A stretch of 8,029 bases of DNA from Hyphomicrobiales bacterium. GTDB lineage: Bacteria; Pseudomonadota; Alphaproteobacteria; Rhizobiales; Xanthobacteraceae. The notes under the pieces were generated by a model, which made no database searches, was not told the DNA's origin, and worked only from the letters and a program-made list of their open reading frames with translations. The stretch covers positions 267-8,295 of the forward strand of contig PKXB01000067.1 of assembly GCA_003133345.1 (NCBI GenBank), in the 5' to 3' direction. Position numbers and translations under genes: made by a program. Position 1 is the first letter of the stretch. Every line of letters begins with the position of its first letter. Of the stretch, positions 6,290 to 8,029 are shown in pieces.

Positions 6290-7126
6290 ATGTCTGTCAT
6301 CGATTGTCACCAGCACTTCTGGACATTCGGCAAGCGGGCGCACAAGTTTCCGCCCGCGGTCGGCACGCGTCTCGATCGCGATTTCACGCCCGAAATTCTG
6401 CGGCCGCAGCTCAAGAAAGCCGGCGTCGACGGCACCATTTTGGTGCAGGTGCTCAACGAGGTCGACGAAACCTACGAATTCCTCGACATGCAGCGCGAGA
6501 TCGACTTTGTCGCCGGCGTGGTCGGCTGGGTGCCGCTCACGGATCCCGCGGCCTGCGCGCGTGCGCTTGAAAGCATGAAGCCGCGCGGCAAACTGGTCGG
6601 CATCCGCCCGCTGATCGCCTACGAGCCCGACCCCGATTGGCTGCTGCAGCCGAGCGTGCGCGAATCGCTCGGTCTGCTGGCCAAGGCCGGCTTGGTGTTC
6701 GAAGCGATCCCGGTGAACGACCGTCAGTTCGAAGCGGTGCTGACGGTGACCCGCGCGATTCCGGAATTGAAGGTCGTGCTCAATCATCTGGGCAATCCGC
6801 CGGTGCCGGAAAACGGCTGGGAGCCGTGGGCGACCTACATCGCGCGTGCGGCCGAACTACCCAACATGTCGATCAAGCTCTCGGCCGGGCTGGCGCTAGT
6901 GGTCAAATGGAAATGGTCGACCAAGGAAATTCGCCGCTATGCCGACTACGTGCTCGATCTGTTCGGGCCCGACCGGGTGATGGCCGGAAGCAATTGGCCG
7001 GTGGTGGAACTCGGCGGAACTTATGCCGAAGTCTGGCACGGCCTCAACGAATTGATCGCGCATCTCAAGCCTACGGAACGCGCAGCCATGCTCGGCGGAT
7101 CGGCGCAACGCATCTACGGGCTGTAG
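6290..7126 (+). CDS. Amidohydro_2 (COG3618-type) TIM-barrel hydrolase, lactonase-like
   Basis: This 278-residue cytoplasmic protein resembles lactonases and pyrone hydrolases of the amidohydrolase superfamily. It begins with strand 1 and the HxH motif, IDCHQHFW (4-11; H7, H9). GIRPLIAYEPDPDWLLQPSV at 104-123 is a strong family marker, with R106 as the likely carboxylate contact. A later-strand histidine is H166 in VVLNHLGNP (162-170). The closing motif is MAGSNWPVVELGG (231-243), where most lactonases have SDWP. N235 thus replaces the usual catalytic Asp, though SNxP forms do occur in the family. ATG 6290, with GCAGGG at 6277-6282, is preferred to the in-frame GTG at 6263, which has no ribosome site. 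Ring opening of a lactone from the imported compound fits the context, but this is inference. Confidence 0.9.
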   Translation: MSVIDCHQHFWTFGKRAHKFPPAVGTRLDRDFTPEILRPQLKKAGVDGTILVQVLNEVDETYEFLDMQREIDFVAGVVGWVPLTDPAACARALESMKPRGKLVGIRPLIAYEPDPDWLLQPSVRESLGLLAKAGLVFEAIPVNDRQFEAVLTVTRAIPELKVVLNHLGNPPVPENGWEPWATYIARAAELPNMSIKLSAGLALVVKWKWSTKEIRRYADYVLDLFGPDRVMAGSNWPVVELGGTYAEVWHGLNELIAHLKPTERAAMLGGSAQRIYGL

Positions 7127-7168
7127 GCAGCCTTATTAAAACCGAAACAATCGACAAAGGAGCGACCA

Positions 7169-7495
7169 ATGTTCCGCCACATGGCGATCTTGAAATTCAA
7201 GCCTGATGCCAAGCAGGCCGATATTGATGCCTATTTCGCGGCGTTCCCCGGATTGATGGCGAGCCTGCCGGTGATCAAGGCCTGGAACATCGGCCGGAAT
7301 CAGGGCGCGGGTGGCGAAACTCACGTCAAGAAGGGCAGCTTCGCGCCGAACTATGATGTCGGGCTGATGATGGATTTCGAGTCGGGCGCCGACTATCTCA
7401 AATACACCGAGTCGCCCGAGCACCAGGCATTCTTCGCCAAATATTGCGTCCCGATCCTGGCCGAGCGGGTGGTGGCGCAGTTCAAAAAGGACTGA
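7169..7495 (+). CDS. Dabb-domain (stress-responsive A/B barrel) protein
   Basis: This 108-residue protein is the usual length of a single-domain dimeric alpha+beta barrel protein. Recognisable elements are the N-terminal strand FRHMAILKFKPDA (2-14), a helix over 16-30, PVIKAWNIGRN (34-44), the central strand NYDVGLMMDFES (61-72), the helix start DYLKYTESPEHQAFF (75-89) and a final strand VVAQFK. Proteins of this fold occur as small enzymes or ligand-binding accessories in catabolic and polyketide pathways; no activity can be assigned here. AAAGGAG at 7156-7162 lies 6 nt before the ATG. It is the last gene of the block, 42 bp behind the hydrolase. The loop at about 45-57 (QGAGGETHVKKGS) is longer and more glycine-rich than in many relatives. 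Confidence 0.85.
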   Translation: MFRHMAILKFKPDAKQADIDAYFAAFPGLMASLPVIKAWNIGRNQGAGGETHVKKGSFAPNYDVGLMMDFESGADYLKYTESPEHQAFFAKYCVPILAERVVAQFKKD

Positions 7496-7520
7496 GCTAC
7501 GTCGTGCGCAGCTAGGGGAG

Positions 7521-7575
7521 TGACGTCATTTTCTGGCACTAAAGGGGACGTCCAAACCCATCCTCCAGACGTCTG
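7521..7575. repeat. Three GACGTC-centred palindromes in 55 bp
   Basis: TGACGTCA (7521-7528), GGACGTCC (7546-7553) and CAGACGTCTG (7566-7575) are each perfect palindromes around GACGTC, with centres 25 and 21 bp apart. They lie directly downstream of the last operon gene. This could be a protein-binding array or part of the adjacent element junction. No promoter or terminator is evident here. Confidence 0.45.
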
Positions 7576-7591
7576 CTATTGCGGGTAAACC

Positions 7592-7677
7592 GGACGTGGT
7601 GGCCTCACAGAGACTGGTTCGATAGGACTGCGTGCCTGGCACGTAGTTCGAGTCCTCTCAGGTCCACCACGCAGTCC
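7592..7677. repeat. Overlapping inverted repeats, possible structured RNA or recombination site
   Basis: Several exact complementary pairs interlock. CGTGGTGG (7595-7602) pairs with CCACCACG (7664-7671). GGACTGCGTG (7625-7634) pairs with CACGCAGTCC (7668-7677). CGTGCC (7631-7636) pairs with GGCACG (7638-7643). GGACT (7625-7629) pairs with AGTCC (7651-7655). Some are mutually exclusive, so either alternative RNA folds or nested DNA binding sites are possible. No open frame covers it. It contains the tRNA-like 3' end. Confidence 0.45.
7646..7669 (+). other. tRNA 3'-end-like fragment, candidate attachment site
   Basis: These 24 nt have exact tRNA spacing for positions 53-76: G, a TTCGAGT T-loop (7647-7653), C plus CTCT as the 3' T-stem, CAGGTCC as the acceptor 3' strand, A as discriminator and CCA (7667-7669). 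The 5' half is missing. The preceding CGTA cannot pair with the T-stem, and no GGACCTG acceptor strand lies about 70 nt upstream. A tRNA 3' fragment without its body is what integrative elements leave at one end. The tRNA identity cannot be read. Confidence 0.35.
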
Positions 7678-7706
7678 ATTTAATCTTCAAAGTCTCTGAT
7701 GCTGTC

Positions 7707-7735
7707 GCGAAGGCCTCGAACCTCCGGGCCTTTGC
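7707..7735. repeat. Stem-loop in the junction region, weak terminator candidate
   Basis: GCGAAGGCC (7707-7715) pairs with GGCCTTTGC (7727-7735) in a 9-bp stem with one G-T wobble and an 11-nt loop. On the plus strand it is followed by GGGTTTAAATCC, which has only a short T-run, so termination is doubtful. Apart from this stem and the repeats listed, I see no gene in 7496-7880. Confidence 0.3.
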
Positions 7736-7880
7736 GGGTTTAAATCCGTGAAGTGCGGTCTCTGCCGAAGCGTGAAGCTGGTCACAGACAGTTTTGAACA
7801 CTTTGTCTCTGCCGTCCGGGAAGCCGTTCCTGGCTCAGTTCCTTAAACCGGGTCAGCACTCGGAATAATATGCCCCAAAC

Positions 7881-8029
7881 TTAGGAAGCAAGCCCGAGCA
7901 TGGCGTGCTGGCGTGACCATTCAGCCGGTGCATCACGCAGGTGAGCGACGCCGATGCCCCGCGGCAATCGACCATCAATGGCGGCCTTCACAAGCGTGGG
8001 TGAAAGGAAGGTGCCGTCGCGGAGTTGGT
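7881..8029 (-). CDS. C-terminus of a probable site-specific recombinase, cut by right window edge
   Basis: The minus strand reads 48 residues from the right edge to a TAA at 7881-7883. The text LVKAAIDGRLPRGIGVAHL then RDAPAEWSRQHAMLGLAS resembles the C-terminal tail of large recombinase-family (serine recombinase) proteins from rhizobia and relatives. Those end in an AAI/V-x-GRLP-x-G element followed by PAEW-x-x-QH-x-x-LGL. No catalytic domain is in view, so intactness and class rest on this tail alone, from memory of the family. It faces the operon convergently and lies next to the tRNA-like fragment and repeats, which fits the end of an integrated element. It is too short and edge-cut to show a start. 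Confidence 0.6.
   Translation of the reverse strand, partial: QLRDGTFLSPTLVKAAIDGRLPRGIGVAHLRDAPAEWSRQHAMLGLAS

Larger units (their letters stand above)
7608..7811. repeat. Dispersed GTCTCTG heptamers
   Basis: GTCTCTG occurs at 7692-7698, 7758-7764 and 7805-7811, and inverted as CAGAGAC at 7608-7614. The copies at 7758 and 7805 extend to a 10-bp direct repeat, GTCTCTGCCG. Four copies in about 200 bp of non-coding DNA next to a recombinase gene suggests binding sites or decayed repeats; no function is shown. Confidence 0.35.

Noticed and set aside
7598..7669. A complete tRNA or a small tmRNA on the plus strand
   Set aside because: The acceptor and T-stem 5' strands do not pair in any register with tRNA spacing, and no anticodon arm or tag frame is seen. 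TGGTTCGATAGG resembles a tmRNA D-loop only superficially.
7700..7790. A minus-strand tRNA suggested by a good T-arm at about 7711-7727 (GGAGG, TTCGAGG, CCTTC)
   Set aside because: The acceptor pairs only 5 of 7, no anticodon stem-loop is found, and there is no CCA at the proper place.

Overview
The window is GC-rich with compact, mostly same-strand genes. Gene style (NitT/TauT-type uptake genes beside CoA-linked and hydrolase genes, GC-rich third codon positions) suggests an alphaproteobacterium, probably of the Hyphomicrobiales (Rhizobiales). This is inference from protein style only, with no marker gene in view.

Layout. At 1-714 is the 3' part of an HpcH/HpaI-type pyruvate-dependent aldolase, cut by the left edge. 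A 191-bp spacer (715-905) follows. It carries promoter-like boxes, a perfect 21-bp palindrome sitting on the -10-like box, and a leader stem-loop. From 906 to 7495 runs a tight block of nine plus-strand genes: a Sec-exported substrate-binding protein (906-1991), an ABC ATPase (2059-2892), two paralogous permeases (2889-3725 and 3722-4552, each start overlapping the previous stop by ATGA), an unrecognised small single-pass membrane protein (4559-4924), a crotonase-fold protein (4983-5759), a single-domain cupin (5819-6250), an Amidohydro_2/COG3618-type hydrolase (6290-7126) and a small Dabb-domain protein (7169-7495).

How the genes may work together. The binding protein would capture a small organic anion in the periplasm and pass it to a heterodimeric permease driven by the ATPase. 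The crotonase, cupin, lactonase-like hydrolase and Dabb protein would act on the compound in the cytoplasm, and the upstream aldolase could cleave a late intermediate to pyruvate and an aldehyde. The substrate cannot be read from the sequence. Two enzymes lack residues usual for their best-known relatives: the crotonase lacks both hydratase glutamates, and the hydrolase has SNWP where SDWP is usual. The chemistry may therefore differ from the default annotations.

The right end (7496-8029) is different. About 385 bp hold no convincing gene but carry clustered palindromes, overlapping inverted repeats, a repeated heptamer and a 24-nt stretch with the exact spacing of a tRNA 3' end. A minus-strand reading frame (7881-8029) then enters from the right edge; it looks like the C-terminus of a site-specific recombinase. 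This end looks like the junction of a mobile element or genomic island.
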